A DNA stretch of 47,744 nucleotides from Nothopassalora personata. Lineage: Eukaryota; Ascomycota; Dothideomycetes; Mycosphaerellales; Mycosphaerellaceae. The DNA lies in contig JAVSIV010000023.1 in the NCBI GenBank assembly GCA_033816765.1, positions 1 through 47,744 on the forward strand, given 5' to 3'. A program made the translations under genes and the position numbers. Shown piece by piece: positions 25,991 through 37,400 of this stretch. Numbering within the stretch: the stretch's first letter is position 1; each line of letters begins with the position of its first letter. Below the pieces are notes generated by a model that worked only from the letters and a program-made list of their open reading frames with translations, did no database searches and was not told where the DNA came from.

Positions 25991-26168
25991 TTTAAGTGTT
26001 TCTTAAAAAAAGACCTTGCAAAGTAAGTATAGAAAAGTATTTAACGAATCTTTGCTAGATTTTATACTTTTTTCCTGTGTACTTTTGTCTTCATACATAC
26101 ACACCGATTTTTTTATAGTTATCTCTATATATCTCTTTCAGGATTTTTAGTGAAATTAATGATTCCAT

Positions 26169-26256
26169 CAGAGAATATCCGATTCGAACGGATGTTAGTA
26201 TACTTTACTAAAATAAGTTTCAAGCTTATCGCTATAAACCACTCAGCCAATTCTCT
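26169..26256 (-). tRNA. trnS: tRNA-Ser (TGA)
   Basis: Class II; acceptor AGAGAAT/ATTCTCT; anticodon arm ATAAG-CTTGAAA-CTTAT gives TGA; long variable arm. Confidence 0.93.
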
Positions 26257-26419
26257 TTAATTTATAAACCATATTACTAATATAGATTTAAAACCTAATA
26301 ATCCTTATATAGTATATGATGGTTATATCTTATTAACATAAAATACATTACTAATATAAATCCAAAATAATCATTGTATGATATACATTAATAATGTAAA
26401 CTTAGCGAAACAATATAAT

Positions 26420-26491
26420 TGATTCCTCGATGACTTGAACATCGAACATACTCTTATCAAAAGTACACTTTACCTATTAAGTTAAGGAACC
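26420..26491 (-). tRNA. trnI: tRNA-Ile (GAT)
   Basis: Acceptor GGTTCCT/AGGAATC; anticodon arm TACTT-TTGATAA-GAGTA gives GAT. Confidence 0.92.
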
Positions 26492-26524
26492 TAAACAATA
26501 ATTTGTTTTATATTGTTTGTACTT

Positions 26525-26622
26525 TACTTAAAAGATTTGAACTCATATTATAATGATTAAAAGTCACATATTATAATGATTAAAAGTCAGATATTATAAT
26601 GATTAAAAGTCACATATTTTAC
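26525..26622 (-). pseudogene. tRNA-Lys pseudogene with triplicated anticodon arm
   Basis: The plus-strand motif ATATTATAATGATTAAAAGTCA occurs three times in a row. It matches the anticodon-arm region of the tRNA-Lys at 34095-34164 (ATATTATAATGATTAAAAGCCA), and the flanks TTTGAACTC and TTTTACAAGC recall its T- and D-arms. No proper acceptor can be drawn. It is a partial tRNA-Lys copy expanded in tandem. Confidence 0.7.
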
Positions 26623-26669
26623 AAGCTTTTTTTATTTTTTAGCACTAATTTTTTTTTAGCACTTATTTT

Positions 26670-27329
26670 TTATTTTTCGAATAAGTTTTTATATGCTTTG
26701 TTGTGCTGTGCACTAAGTGAAGAACAAAGTTTATTATGATTACTACCATTTAAAGAAATATCACTTTTTTCTAGTTCTTTGTACTCACTATACCTATTGT
26801 TGTAAATGCTATCTATATCTGAAACCTGCTTACTTAATTTGTCTAGTTTAATATCTGTAATATTACTAGGAAAATCCACTTCCAAGGCACCGTTGCTTTC
26901 ATAGTACTTTAAATCATTTGAATTTTTTAAAATACGTAGTTTATCGACCATTTCCTCTTGCTGGATTAAATTCTTTAACATACGACTGTGTAATATAGAA
27001 GACTGCTCCGAAACCGAAGAGCTTTTATTTAAAGATTTTTCACTGTCCATATTAAGTGCAGTTATAGGCTTAGAAACAAAGGTTTCCATAGATATATAAA
27101 ACTTATCCCCCATATAAGATTCCAGTAATGTAGTAAATAACAATTTTCATGCAGCAATAGAAAAAAAATACGTTACGTCTATCATAGTTAGACCTCCTCT
27201 TATAGGGCTAAGATGAAAAAAACTTTCTAAACAAAATTTTATGAAAACGGCAAATATAAAAGTAGCTAAAATACTTAATGCTAAACCCAATGTGAATTTT
27301 TTTGTAAGTAATTGTAAAAATCTTTTCAT
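26670..27329 (-). CDS. Membrane-anchored coiled-coil ORF downstream of nad6
   Basis: 219 codons, ATG at 27329, ten bases after the nad6 stop and on the same strand, so probably on the nad6 transcript. One TGA codes Trp (27149-27147). It starts MKRFLQLLTKKFTLGLALSI, with a membrane helix (LGLALSILATFIFAVFIKF), then SPIRGGLTMIDVTYFFSIAA. The remainder is polar and helical (RMLKNLIQQEEMVDKLRIL; IKLDKLSKQVSDIDSIYNNR). Its frame is open throughout. Family not recognised; the build resembles the ORFs at 13864-14556 and 44709-46165. Confidence 0.65.
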
Positions 27330-27339
27330 TTTTTTTATC

Positions 27340-28029
27340 TTATTGTTTTATAGTAATAACAATGGCTCCTACCATAGCCAATAAAAGAATTATAGATGTA
27401 AGTATCAATCATAAAGGGTAAGCAGTATATATAATATTACCGATACTTGTTATATGAGATGTTTCTGCTAAAGCACCATCCCATATTTGTGAGCTAACAA
27501 ACGATAAATCATTGTTATTAGAATAAAACAAATTACCTAACGCATAACTTATATTATTGCTTGTTGTTCCGTCTAAACTCGAAGAAAAAGACGTCTTATC
27601 CAGATCGTAGATGTATGTATTAGCAGTGAAGTTTGAAGGCAATAATTTATACAATGTTAAATTAAAAATTATACCTATCATGACTGCCAATGGAACACTA
27701 TTGTTATTATCTGTAACAAGTTCAGATATTCTTACATTAATTAACATTAATATAAATAAAAATAGTATTGAAACTGCTCCTACATATACGAGTAAATAAG
27801 CTAAACCTATGAAATTTATACCTAGCATCATTAAGTAACCTGCTATATTTAAGAATAACCCTATAAGAAATAATACTGATACTATAGGGTTTTTGCTTAT
27901 AATAACGAAAACACCACAAAGTACAGATGTTAGTGAGATTATATTTAATAGACCATAATTTAGACCATTAGTATAAGTTTCATTTAGAACGAATAAATTT
28001 GACATATATCTATTTGTGTTTATTTTCAA
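27340..28029 (-). CDS. nad6: NADH dehydrogenase subunit 6
   Basis: Membrane subunit of complex I, 229 codons including the stop, TAA at 27342-27340. The conserved block VSVLFLIGLFLNIAGYLMML then GLAYLLVYVGAVSILFLFIL is unmistakable. One TGA is Trp near the end (YPLWLILTSIILLLAMVG). The start could be ATG 28029 (MKINTNRY) or ATG 28005 (MSNLFVLNE); the latter resembles other fungal proteins more. No intron. Confidence 0.95.
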
Positions 28030-28779
28030 ACTCCTCAGTAAATAATGATATAAAAAAAACGTTAGTCACTTTATTAATTGTTAGAGAACATGATTAAACA
28101 ATTACTAATTATAATATATAGTCTACTTGCTATAAAAAAAAAAAAAGCAGTAGACCGACAAGTTAGGATAATATTGTTGGTAAAGCTATAGCAATAAAGG
28201 GATACTTTTTTTTAATCCCTTTATTTGGTTAATAAGTTGTACAGGAGAGTTGTTTTCATCTATCTATTTCTCCTTGTATTATTCATACAAATAATGTTGT
28301 AAACATACAAGTAGAAAGAATAATCTATAGCAAGTAAAGCATTTTTTTTTTAAGAAAGACTGTAATGCAGTATATAAAATATGTATTATTGTATAGACTC
28401 AGTGCTGTATACTGACAGGGAAAGAAGTATAAATCCAACATGAGATATTGTGCTATAAAAAATAATCTTTTTATTCTAAACTGTGTAAGACCTAATAGAG
28501 ATCTTATTACTAGAGATAACTATCTAAACCTCCTATCAAAACCGATATCCCTATTTGTACATCCGCTTTTTTTTAGGCTGGAACGTCGTCTTGTGCACCG
28601 ATTAGAATAGGTAAGTTCTTAGGGTATGATTGCACAATCATAAAGCGGTTTGAAAAAAAAAAAATCCGCTCTAGCTTTATGCAGTGTTATTCATTTTTGA
28701 AGATACAATTCACTATCGATAGGTAATCCGCTATTAATAAGATTAAGATAGTGTTTTTTTTTTTTGCAAATATACTATT
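28030..28779. other. Intergenic region with hairpins, no gene seen
   Basis: Two clear stem-loops: GTCTACT...AGTAGAC (28121-28155) and AATAAAGGGAT...ATCCCTTTATT (28192-28224), each with a poly-A or poly-T loop. They may mark transcript ends or processing sites between nad6 and the remnants to the right. No ORF or tRNA recognised. Confidence 0.55.
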
Positions 28780-29300
28780 TTATTTCCTCTCAGAAGGTTT
28801 ATCTAACCTACCATCATTATAAAAAGATTTACTATATAAAGTATCAGTTTTTTCTTTTAGTTCAGTTATTTGCTTGTGCAGTACGTCAGAATCAACACCA
28901 AGGTCTTTATTTTTAGCTAATTGTAATGTAGCTTCTAAATGCTTGGATTTCTGATCTAATAAATACCTACGCTCATCATTAAGATTATTTAGTATAGATG
29001 TTTTCAAGTCTTGTTCTGTGAAGTTTTTCTCTTTTATCTTTTCTCTATATCAGATATATTTTTAGAATTTCTTCATTTAAAGCTGTATAAGTTGTAGGTG
29101 TGAATAAATCTTTTTTTTTTTCTAGATTAGGTGAATATAAATTATTAGACAGTCTTTATATTGTAGTATCTAAACTATTAGCTGTATTAGCAGTAGTAGG
29201 TCTACTATCAGTATATTCATAACAGTATTTCTCACTATATAAATCATTAGTGGTTTATGTTACCTTAAAAACATTGTTAATGTTTACTTTAGATAATATT
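28780..29300 (-). pseudogene. Coiled-coil ORF remnant
   Basis: Reads SNNLYSPNLEKKKDLF and TYTALNEEILKIY (about 29145-29040). Then, after a shift, KNFTEQDLKTSILNNLNDER continues with QKSKHLEATLQLAKNKDLGV and ITELKEKTDTLYSKS to TAA at 28782-28780. The heptad-like polar helices and the phrase KNKDLGVDSD resemble NKDIGLNSD in the intron 4 ORF. Two decayed NDLYS-type repeats lie upstream (about 29220-29370). Probably a broken copy of the same coiled-coil family. Confidence 0.5.
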
Positions 29301-29477
29301 TAGTATTGACTTCTAGGTCTACTCTCTGTATTTTCAGAACAGGTTTGCCACTATATAAATCATTACTTGTTTTTTAGCATTAAATACATTATTAATGAGG
29401 GGGGAAAGCTAGTTATGACCGTCTAAAAAAAATTTTTTTTTATTTGAGAAATAAATCATATTAAAAAATATTATTAT

Positions 29478-30230
29478 GACAATTCCTTACAATAGTACAA
29501 CTTATTCTATGAAGAAGTATCTTATAGCTTAACTTAATCTTATAAGCTATGATAGTGAGAATAAATCTAACTGATATGGTCAAAGTAAAGGGCTTATTAA
29601 CAGTGCCGTTGTTGTTTATTAATAATAAAAAAGGTTACACTAAGATATATAACCTTAAAAATAGCTTAGAAATTTAGCTAAATTGTGTAATACTTTTAAT
29701 CTTTCTGTATTTAGGTCTCTTACTAGTGATTTAAAGATATTTAAGAGTTACCTAGAAACTAAGAGTATTAGTCCCTTTTCTTATAATAAGGTTACTTATT
29801 AGAATAAATTTGACCTTAATAAACATATAACGCCATTAATGTCTATTTTAATTAATTCTTTGGATGCTCATTTTATGACTGATTTATATCACAGGTTTAG
29901 TAATAAATGTTTCCCTGTTTTATTCTGTTCATGATTGTTTAGGTACTACTACTGATAAAGTAGAGGGTCTTAAAACTTATTAGTATATGTTTACTTAGAT
30001 CTGTATTCAGATAATATCTATTTATAAAAGTTTGATACAAATATAAAAATTTTATTAAATATTCTACTAACTATATATGAGATTAGTATAAAAAAACTTT
30101 TTTTTTTTAGAAAATGACGTTAAATATGAATTATTTGATATTGATTGAGTAATAACAAAAAGAATGTTAAATTCAAAAGAAATAAGAAGAATTGATAGTC
30201 AACACATACTTATATAGTTCCTCAACAAAA
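29478..30230 (+). pseudogene. Plasmid-type RNA polymerase, C-terminal part, broken
   Basis: Plus-strand reading with many in-frame TAA/TAG and shifts. IIMTIPYNSTTYSMKKYL matches the VMTxxY motif region. LCNTFNLSVFRSLTSDLK and INSLDAHFMTDLYHRFSNK precede SVHDCLGTTTDKVEGLKTY, the His-Asp catalytic segment of phage-type RNA polymerases. The C-terminus LFDIDWVITKRMLNSKEIRR then IDSQHILI resembles the ends of linear-plasmid enzymes. It complements the N-terminal fragment at 20297-21608, but on the opposite strand and 8 kb away. Confidence 0.75.
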
Positions 30231-30685
30231 AATAATAACTATTTTTTTTTTACTATCATTGCATATAATGCAGTGGTAGTTTTTTTCTATATTTACTTCT
30301 AAAGAAAAAAAAACCACAACCTTATAAAAGGCTGTGGTAAAAAAAAAGACTTTGGGTCTTTTTTTTCAAGCTACTGTTTTATGACATTTCTTAGTGAGTT
30401 ATATTCGAGTATATTCTACTACATCTAGTCTACTATAACTGTTAACAGACTTACAGTAAAGACTACCAGCTCTTTGTTTAAAAAGCTTATTTCTTTATGT
30501 AACTTATCTGAATATACAACATTGATACTTTACCTCTTTTAACGAGTTTACCATCTTCTATAACCAAGGTATCTAAGTTGTATGAGTTTTCTAAGTACTG
30601 CAAATTTTATTAAACATTTAAACCAGATATACTTACATTTGAATATACCTTTAACATTATAACTTTAATAGAAACCTCTAGCCAA
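30231..30685. other. Spacer with terminator-like hairpin, no clear gene
   Basis: A GC-rich stem-loop ACCACAACC-TTATAAAA-GGCTGTGGT followed by an A run lies at about 30309-30345. A weaker one with a T-rich flank (about 30250-30285) precedes it. A short minus reading YNLDTLVIEDGKLVKRGK (about 30580-30525) may be a gene fragment but is not recognised. Confidence 0.5.
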
Positions 30686-32660
30686 TTAAGAATTAATGTA
30701 ACTTAATATATCATGGATTAAATCACTATCTGTAAGAAGCGATAAAACACAATATTGCCCTTGTTCACGAGTTGTTTCATTAGTCACAGTAATATTATCT
30801 TTGTATTCAAAAATGTCATCAGGGTCTTTACTACTTTGAGCTCTAATTCTTTTTTGTAGTTCCTCTAGTCTATCATCTGTGTACAAAACATTACCAGAAG
30901 GTTGAGAAAAGGTTATAATACCATCTGTGTTTGGTATATCATGAGTTGTATTTTCAGGAAAGTAAATTTTCTCATAAAAGGCTATTTGTGTACCTCTCAT
31001 AGCTATAATATATAGGTTACTTCCTTTAAATGTATTGTGCTCGAAAGCCAATTCATTATTTTCTCCTATAACACCTTCAGTAGATTTAGTGACTTGGATC
31101 ACAACTTTTTTTTAATTTCTTTTTTTTTAATTTCTTTTTTTTTAATTTCTTTTTTTTAATTTCTTTTTTTTAATTTCTTTTTTTAAATTTCTTTTTTTTT
31201 AATTTCTTTTTTTATTTCTACAAATATTTTAGGATATAACGTATTTCTGTGAAAACCTTTAACAACGTAATCCGGTATTTTATTATTATTTTAATAAAAA
31301 AAAATATTGCCTTTGTTCAGGACTAATGGATCATTTATCAAAATATATACGTAGTAAATCGGAAGCTACAGCAGAAGTTGTAGGTTCAATATTTCTGTGA
31401 CGATTTTTATTTAGTCAATATAGTAGTTATTTTTCACTAGCTACAAAATTAGGTTCAATTATATAATCAAATGTTTTTTGTCAATCGTTATTTAAACTTA
31501 TTTGTGCATCACTAGCATTTTCTAGACTCCCTTCTGTATATATAACATTTCTTTTATAGATTAAGTTGTTAGCCTTTAAAAACTCTATTGTTTTTTCTCG
31601 AAATTCTTCGTACACATGTATGGAGTTCACTAATGTAACTAAGTTAACTACAAGGTTTTTGTTTTTGCTATAAGGTGTAACAGGTGCAGGAGCTGGATTT
31701 ATAGGAGTCTCTTCAGAGTTATCGTTGTAAGGTAATTAGAAAGGCTCTCCTAGTAATAATGCCACATCATTTACTTGTTCAAATTCTTCGTTAATATTTA
31801 TTACACTTTGCATACTTTCCAGATTCCTCTCATGTTGTGTATCTTCCATACCTTCCGTATATTTTATATCTTGCATATCTTGACCATGATTAGACAAAAA
31901 TGTGTAAAAGGAGTTACCAACTGGTACTTTGGTTAGATCTACATCTGAACTAATAGATTTATCCGGTATAAGTTTAGATGTTATATTTCTTATTTGTTTA
32001 AGTAATCTCTTTTTTACTCATTTCTCTGATACTTATTTTAGTTCTTCAAATAATTTCGCTTTTAATTTTTCATTTATTTGTTCTTTCTAAGTACAGCTCT
32101 GGACTTTATCTCTTTAACTCTTTCTTTAGCTCTTCTTCCATTATGTAATAGAGACTAGGTTCTGCTAAATAACTTATTATAAAATGTTGTATATATTCTG
32201 TGAAAACCAGTATTGAATATAGTAGTATTATATAAGTCACATCCCATGTAGATACCGCTCATAATTTGCTCGTATACATAATTAGGTAATTCACCTAGTT
32301 GATCTACATCACAATTTGATATTACAATATCTTTTGTTTGTAAGTCCTTATTTGATTCTATAATAAGAGAAACATCGTAGCTAGGATCTATAATATTGTA
32401 TTCATCATTGGTACTATATGATGTACCATTAGATTCTACTTCGTTATTTCATTCATCAACATGATTTGTATTAGTGTTTACAGTACGATCTTTATAAATA
32501 TTTTCACCATTTCTTAAGAACTGGCTGTCTTCTAGTATGTAATCCACATCATCCTGCCTATTTTTAACAGGTTGTTGATGGCTACCTGTAGATATGGTGT
32601 CTAAAGGCTTTCGTTCAATTTTATTTATGTCAATACTCTCTGTATAAAGACTTCTGAACG
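30686..32660 (-). pseudogene. Decayed PD-(D/E)XK-like nuclease ORF
   Basis: Minus-strand reading with several stops and shifts. It starts around SFRSLYTESIDINKIERKPL (32660), passes MSGIYMGCDLYNTTIFNTGF (about 32235) and VNLVTLVNSIHVYEEFREKT (about 31640). It then reaches ASDLLRIYFDKWSISPEQRQ (about 31365), IPDYVVKGFHRNTL and FVEIKK (about 31220). These last segments match [13 protein letters not shown] and FVEVKS of the ORF at 24216-25013, so the PD and ExK elements are shared. A tandem repeat encoding K-K-E-I (31108-31210) has expanded right after the ExK motif. The tail (31102-30686, YIIAMRGTQIAFYEKIYFPE) is still open. Confidence 0.55.
31108..31210. repeat. Tandem AATTTCTTTTTTTT repeats, about 7 units
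   Basis: Units of 13-15 bp differing in T-run length. On the minus strand they encode repeated KKEI within the decayed nuclease reading. Confidence 0.93.
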
Positions 32661-32699
32661 ACACCGTAATGTAGAAACAGAAAAATTTCTTATAGATAC

Positions 32700-33365
32700 T
32701 TGTAAAAACCCTGCTTTATTATCTTTGTAAAATAACTTACCACCCCACAATATTGTATTATTACCTTGCCTTATTTTTGTCTTTTTACCACTAATAACGA
32801 TATTATTAATAACCACTAACGACAAACAAGGTTTTTTTTTGTAAATAATTAGTGATTTATCTATACCGTTTATATAAACAGGTTTAGTATCTATTCAGTT
32901 GTTATTTACTATAACTTTACTTCTTTTAAAGAATCAGAAATTATAACACTTCCTCTAGTGTAGTCTTTTTTAGAGGTAGTTCTAATAGCGCTACTATCAA
33001 TACTAGTTAGCAAGTCTACGGAGTCTTGATAATTCAGCCTTAACACCTTTCGCCTTCTTTATTAGACTACGATCATGTAGAACTAGACAATATGTCTTAC
33101 TACTTATAAAAATACCTTCTTTAATCCTATACTCTAGTTTTAATTTAACTAAGTCAGTTTTACTAACTAAATCATCAGGTAAAGGGATATCTGTAACTAT
33201 ACTGTTCGTATCCGAATAGAATATATTACCTCCTCTGTTAAGAATATCTAACTTATGTTTGGTTATTAATATCCTAGCATAAGAAGTAACAGGAGCACTT
33301 ATAGCTACTACTCTGAGTCTTAAACTCGTCGTCTTTATAAAGTTTTTAGATCCATACCAAGTTTA
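32700..33365 (-). pseudogene. Linear-plasmid family B DNA polymerase, C-terminal fragment
   Basis: About 33365 to 33040 reads WYGSKNFIKTTSLRLRVVAI, then SAPVTSYARILITKHKLDIL and NRGGNIFYSDTNSIVTDIPL. This is the motif C region, with DTNS where family B usually has DTDS. FISSKTYCLVL and KKAKGVKAE follow, the conserved KxKG-type segment. After stops and shifts, SAIRTTSKKDYTRGSVIISD and INGIDKSLIIYKKK continue to about 32830. RNFSVSTLR near 32700 resembles a presequence cleavage site. It is a decayed polymerase of the invertron type. The N-terminal exonuclease and terminal-protein parts are not in the window. Confidence 0.75.
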
Positions 33366-33445
33366 TTAATAAGATCATAGCTTAGTCCTGAACTAAAGCT
33401 TAAAAAATGCATGTTACCTATGGTACTGTTACTTTCAATGTCTTC

Positions 33446-33673
33446 TTACTTTACACTGTGCATTACAAGGTAATAAACAATAACAATAATTATTATAGCT
33501 ATACTTAACAATAACGTTAGTAGATTAAACAAACCTTCATGCAAGTATAAACTATTGTAAGATAAATAACTTGTTAAACTTTTTATTGCGACTCTAGAAA
33601 ACAATATAGACTTACCACGTCTTATAGTAACGGCATTTGAAATTAATAAAAATAATAGTAAAAATATTAACAT
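33446..33673 (-). CDS. Small membrane ORF, unknown
   Basis: 75 codons from ATG 33673, beginning MLIFLLLFLLISNAVTIRRG and with a second membrane helix LLTLLLSIAIIIIVIVYYLV. It starts within three bases of the tRNA-Val 3' end on the same strand. It may be the N-terminal anchor of a lost larger ORF, like the membrane ORFs in the cox1 introns. Confidence 0.4.
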   Translation of the reverse strand: MLIFLLLFLLISNAVTIRRGKSILFSRVAIKSLTSYLSYNSLYLHEGLFNLLTLLLSIAIIIIVIVYYLVMHSVK

Positions 33674-33674
33674 G

Positions 33675-33747
33675 TAAGGAACAGGTGATTTGAACACCTA
33701 ACCTACCGTGTGTAAAGCGGTAGTTCTACTCTTTGAACTAGTTCACA
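33675..33747 (-). tRNA. trnV: tRNA-Val (TAC), weak acceptor stem
   Basis: T-arm AGGTG-TTCAAAT-CACCT is perfect. The anticodon loop TTTACAC gives TAC with one C-A mismatch closing the stem. The D-arm folds. The acceptor strands TGTGAAC and GTTCCTT pair at only four inner positions plus one G-T. It is the only Val tRNA in the window. It may need repair by editing, or may be degenerate. Confidence 0.75.
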
Positions 33748-33764
33748 GTTTTTTATATGTATTT

Positions 33765-34000
<236 letters not shown>

Positions 34001-34094
34001 TTTATTAAGTACACGCTTAATACTTGGGTGTACATTCTAAATAAATTTATCAGCTAAACACAGCTTTTTTTAAGTATAAGAATTGAAAAGTTTT

Positions 34095-34164
34095 TAAGAG
34101 CTATGAGACTCGAACTCATATTATAATGATTAAAAGCCACATACTTTACCGCTAGTAAGCCGTT
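34095..34164 (-). tRNA. trnK: tRNA-Lys (TTT)
   Basis: T-arm ATGAG-TTCGAGT-CTCAT; loop CTTTTAA gives TTT. Acceptor AACGGCT/AGCTCTT has one C-C mismatch and one G-T. A triplicated fragment of it lies at 26525-26622. Confidence 0.85.
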
Positions 34165-34479
34165 AATCGTTAAAAACGAAAGCTAATGTTAAGTAAGTTT
34201 AGCCAGGTATTTAAGAAGATATTACAAATAAATAATGTACTGATACATTATAAATACAATTAAATATATTAAGTACGGAGGGTGATAAGGCTATTACTTA
34301 ATTAAGTGTGTAGGCTTGTAAGGCTATCATTTTAAGTGTGTTTTTAAGGACAATAGCTAATTAGCTTATAATACGATATAAACCACAAACTGCAGTTTAT
34401 TTTATTTACGTGTATGATAAGTGTGTTATTTAGTTTTTAATAAAATTAGTACTTTGTATCTGAAAACATCAAAATCCTT
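34165..34479. other. Spacer between rnl and tRNA-Lys
   Basis: AT-rich, no gene recognised. It may include the extreme 3' end of rnl. Confidence 0.5.
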
Positions 34480-37400
34480 TAAACCAAAGCCTATACAATT
34501 ATAACATTTATATGTTATAATTCGTAGTGGTGTACTACGTATATTTTAGAGTATTCTAAGGTAAATTTCGTGTCTATATGCATTCAGCACTTATTTATCA
34601 CTAACGTGGCTTTATTGCTGTGCCTATGATAAATGATACACAGACAATTGCATACTTATACATAAACAACAAATAAACTAGAGGTTAATATACCCAACTC
34701 CTTTCGTACGAAGGGGCTATCCTTGTTTTACTCTAATTACTCCTAGAAGATAGAAACCATACTGTCTCACGACGTATTTAACCCAGCTCGTGTAGCTCTT
34801 TAACCGACGAACAGTCGTACCCTTCATGATTCCTACATTCATGTGGATGAGCTAAGCCGACATCGAGGTGCCAAACTGCGCACTCAATTTGTACTCTCTG
34901 GCGCAATTAGCCTGTTATCCCTAGCGTAGCTTTTTCAAAAATCCAAGACCTTTCCTTTCTGCATCTTGTGATCATATGCCCCGCTTACGCGACTGATAGA
35001 CATGTAAGTCAAACAGTAAAGCAAGATTAAGCCATTAAACTTTTAAAGTAATATTAAATATCATGCTATTACTTGTGAAATAACACAATTTAAAACAATA
35101 CTGTTACTTTAAACAATTAGTGTTTTTATTTACATCTATTTTCCATATAGTGAAAATCTTACTTAAAAAATATAATTAATCTAACTTAATAGAAATGTAA
35201 GTGAATAGATTACTTACGCTAAACTATTACAAACTAAAAAAAATATGCTAGATTAATAATATAAAGATATTAATAGATCAATGCATAAATTGTTAATATA
35301 AATTAACAACTTTACAATATTAACTTTGGATACACCCAGGTACTTTTTATGGGATCTGTGCCCCGCATAAACTGTCCACTAGCAAATGTTTCCTGAATAA
35401 AGATATATTCCTATCTCTTATTGGATGAGTTATGTAGACTTTAATGTACGCTTGTTACATATTCTACAGATATGATAAGCTAAGTAAAGGTATTTCACTT
35501 TTATTTTATCAATAACCTTATATACTACAACTTGTTTGATCATATCCAATTACTAGCAACAGTAAAGCTGCATAGGGTCTTCTCGTCTAACTAGGAGAAA
35601 GCTGTATCTGCACAGCTATTCCAATTTCACTGAGACAATCATTGAGACAGCTGTTGTATCGTTAAATCATTCATGCAAGACCGCATTTAACGGCCAGGGT
35701 ATTCCGCTACCTTAGGACCCTCATCGGTAAGGCCGCCATTGATTGGGGTTTCCTTCAAAACCTAGCCTATTAATATTCAGCTAAGAAAATCCGTTAACCA
35801 GCCAACATCGGGCAGAAATCACACTCAATACTTTGATTTATAATCTTATGCAAAGTGCTTTGTTTTAATTAAACAGTCGTACAACACCATTTTATGTCTC
35901 CTCTTATAAAATAAATAGAGTTGGTCAATACATTATAAATATATATTAAAAATATATGTTATAAATGTATATTAAAAATATATGTTAATATATAAATGTA
36001 TATTAAAAATATATGTTAATTTTTTAAACCGTTAAATCTGGCCTCTACACTGTCCATCCCAAAGGATAAGCCAACCCGTATATCTCCAAGCACTCGCACG
36101 AGAGGTCCCTTACAATTAATGATGCCTGACACCAGACACCAAGATTATTTAATCTGCTTACTCTAAGTAGCTATAATGGCACACCTTATCCCTAAGTTAC
36201 GGTGTCAATTTGCCGAGTTCCTTAATGATTGTTAACTCAAACGCCTTTGTATACTCTACTTGCTTACTTGTGGTAGTTTCTAGGTACGGTTCGTAACATG
36301 TTTATCTTTTTCCAGAACTTTAAGTATCTTTCAGATATGAAATAAAGTTGTCAGATAAATATAAATGTTTTCCCATCATTTAATCCTTTAGGTCAGATCA
36401 ATAAACTTAGGGGCCGTCAATTTAAAAAAATACCATAAGCTTAAGGCGAGGGGATTTCCCTTTTTCGTTACTCATGTCAGCATTATCGCTTGGGGTTATC
36501 TCATTAAAACCTGAGTAAAGTTTTTACACTTTATTATACCTTAAATTTTAACTTAAGTAATATCAATGATATTAAATCTAAGATTACCCAATGTTCCGCT
36601 ACCCCATAAATAAATATTATTTATGTACAAGGTTTCGGTATATTGTTTAGATCCGTTAAATTTTCGGTGCGTTTAACTTAGTTAGTTATGTTCTTTGAAC
36701 AGGAATCTAGGTTTATGGTATTTTTTTTTTTATTTGTTTTTTTTTTTCGTTAGTAGCGCTATCTTTTTCTATGTTTTTTCTTTTTCTTTTTTTCTTCCTA
36801 CCAATAAGTCTACTGAGTATGAGAAGGGACGATCATTTTCTATTTAATTACAGTCTTTATCAAATTAACTAACTATTAATAAACCAGTGCTCTGTTACGA
36901 GGTCTTTAAAAAATGGCCGCTTCTAAGCCTATTTCCTGGTTGTATTCGAAAAAAACTTCCTTAATTTCACTTAACAATAATTTTGGAACCTTTAACTCTT
37001 GTTCTGGGCTGTTTCCCTTTAGACATACAACCTTATCGTACTATGTCTGACAGTTTAATGTTCATCATTGCCCTTCCGAGAGCAAATCCTCACTGATAAA
37101 GTCTTCACGACCCCCCAATGTATACAAACTGATAACACGCTATCATAATTTGTCTGAGATCACAATTCTGTACCTGCAATGATGTGTGGCACTTTAATTA
37201 TTCTGCATTGTTCATAATTCATAAATTTCTTAAGAAAATAATTTAAAGTAGCTCTGGCTTTTGCCTGGCCTTTGCCTTAAACTACCTACTTATATAGGTT
37301 TCGCGGAAAACCAGCTATCCTAGTCAGTTTTGTCTTTCACTAACTTACCACAATTCCTCAGATATCTTTACAACGATAACCTGTTCGGGCTTTTATAACC

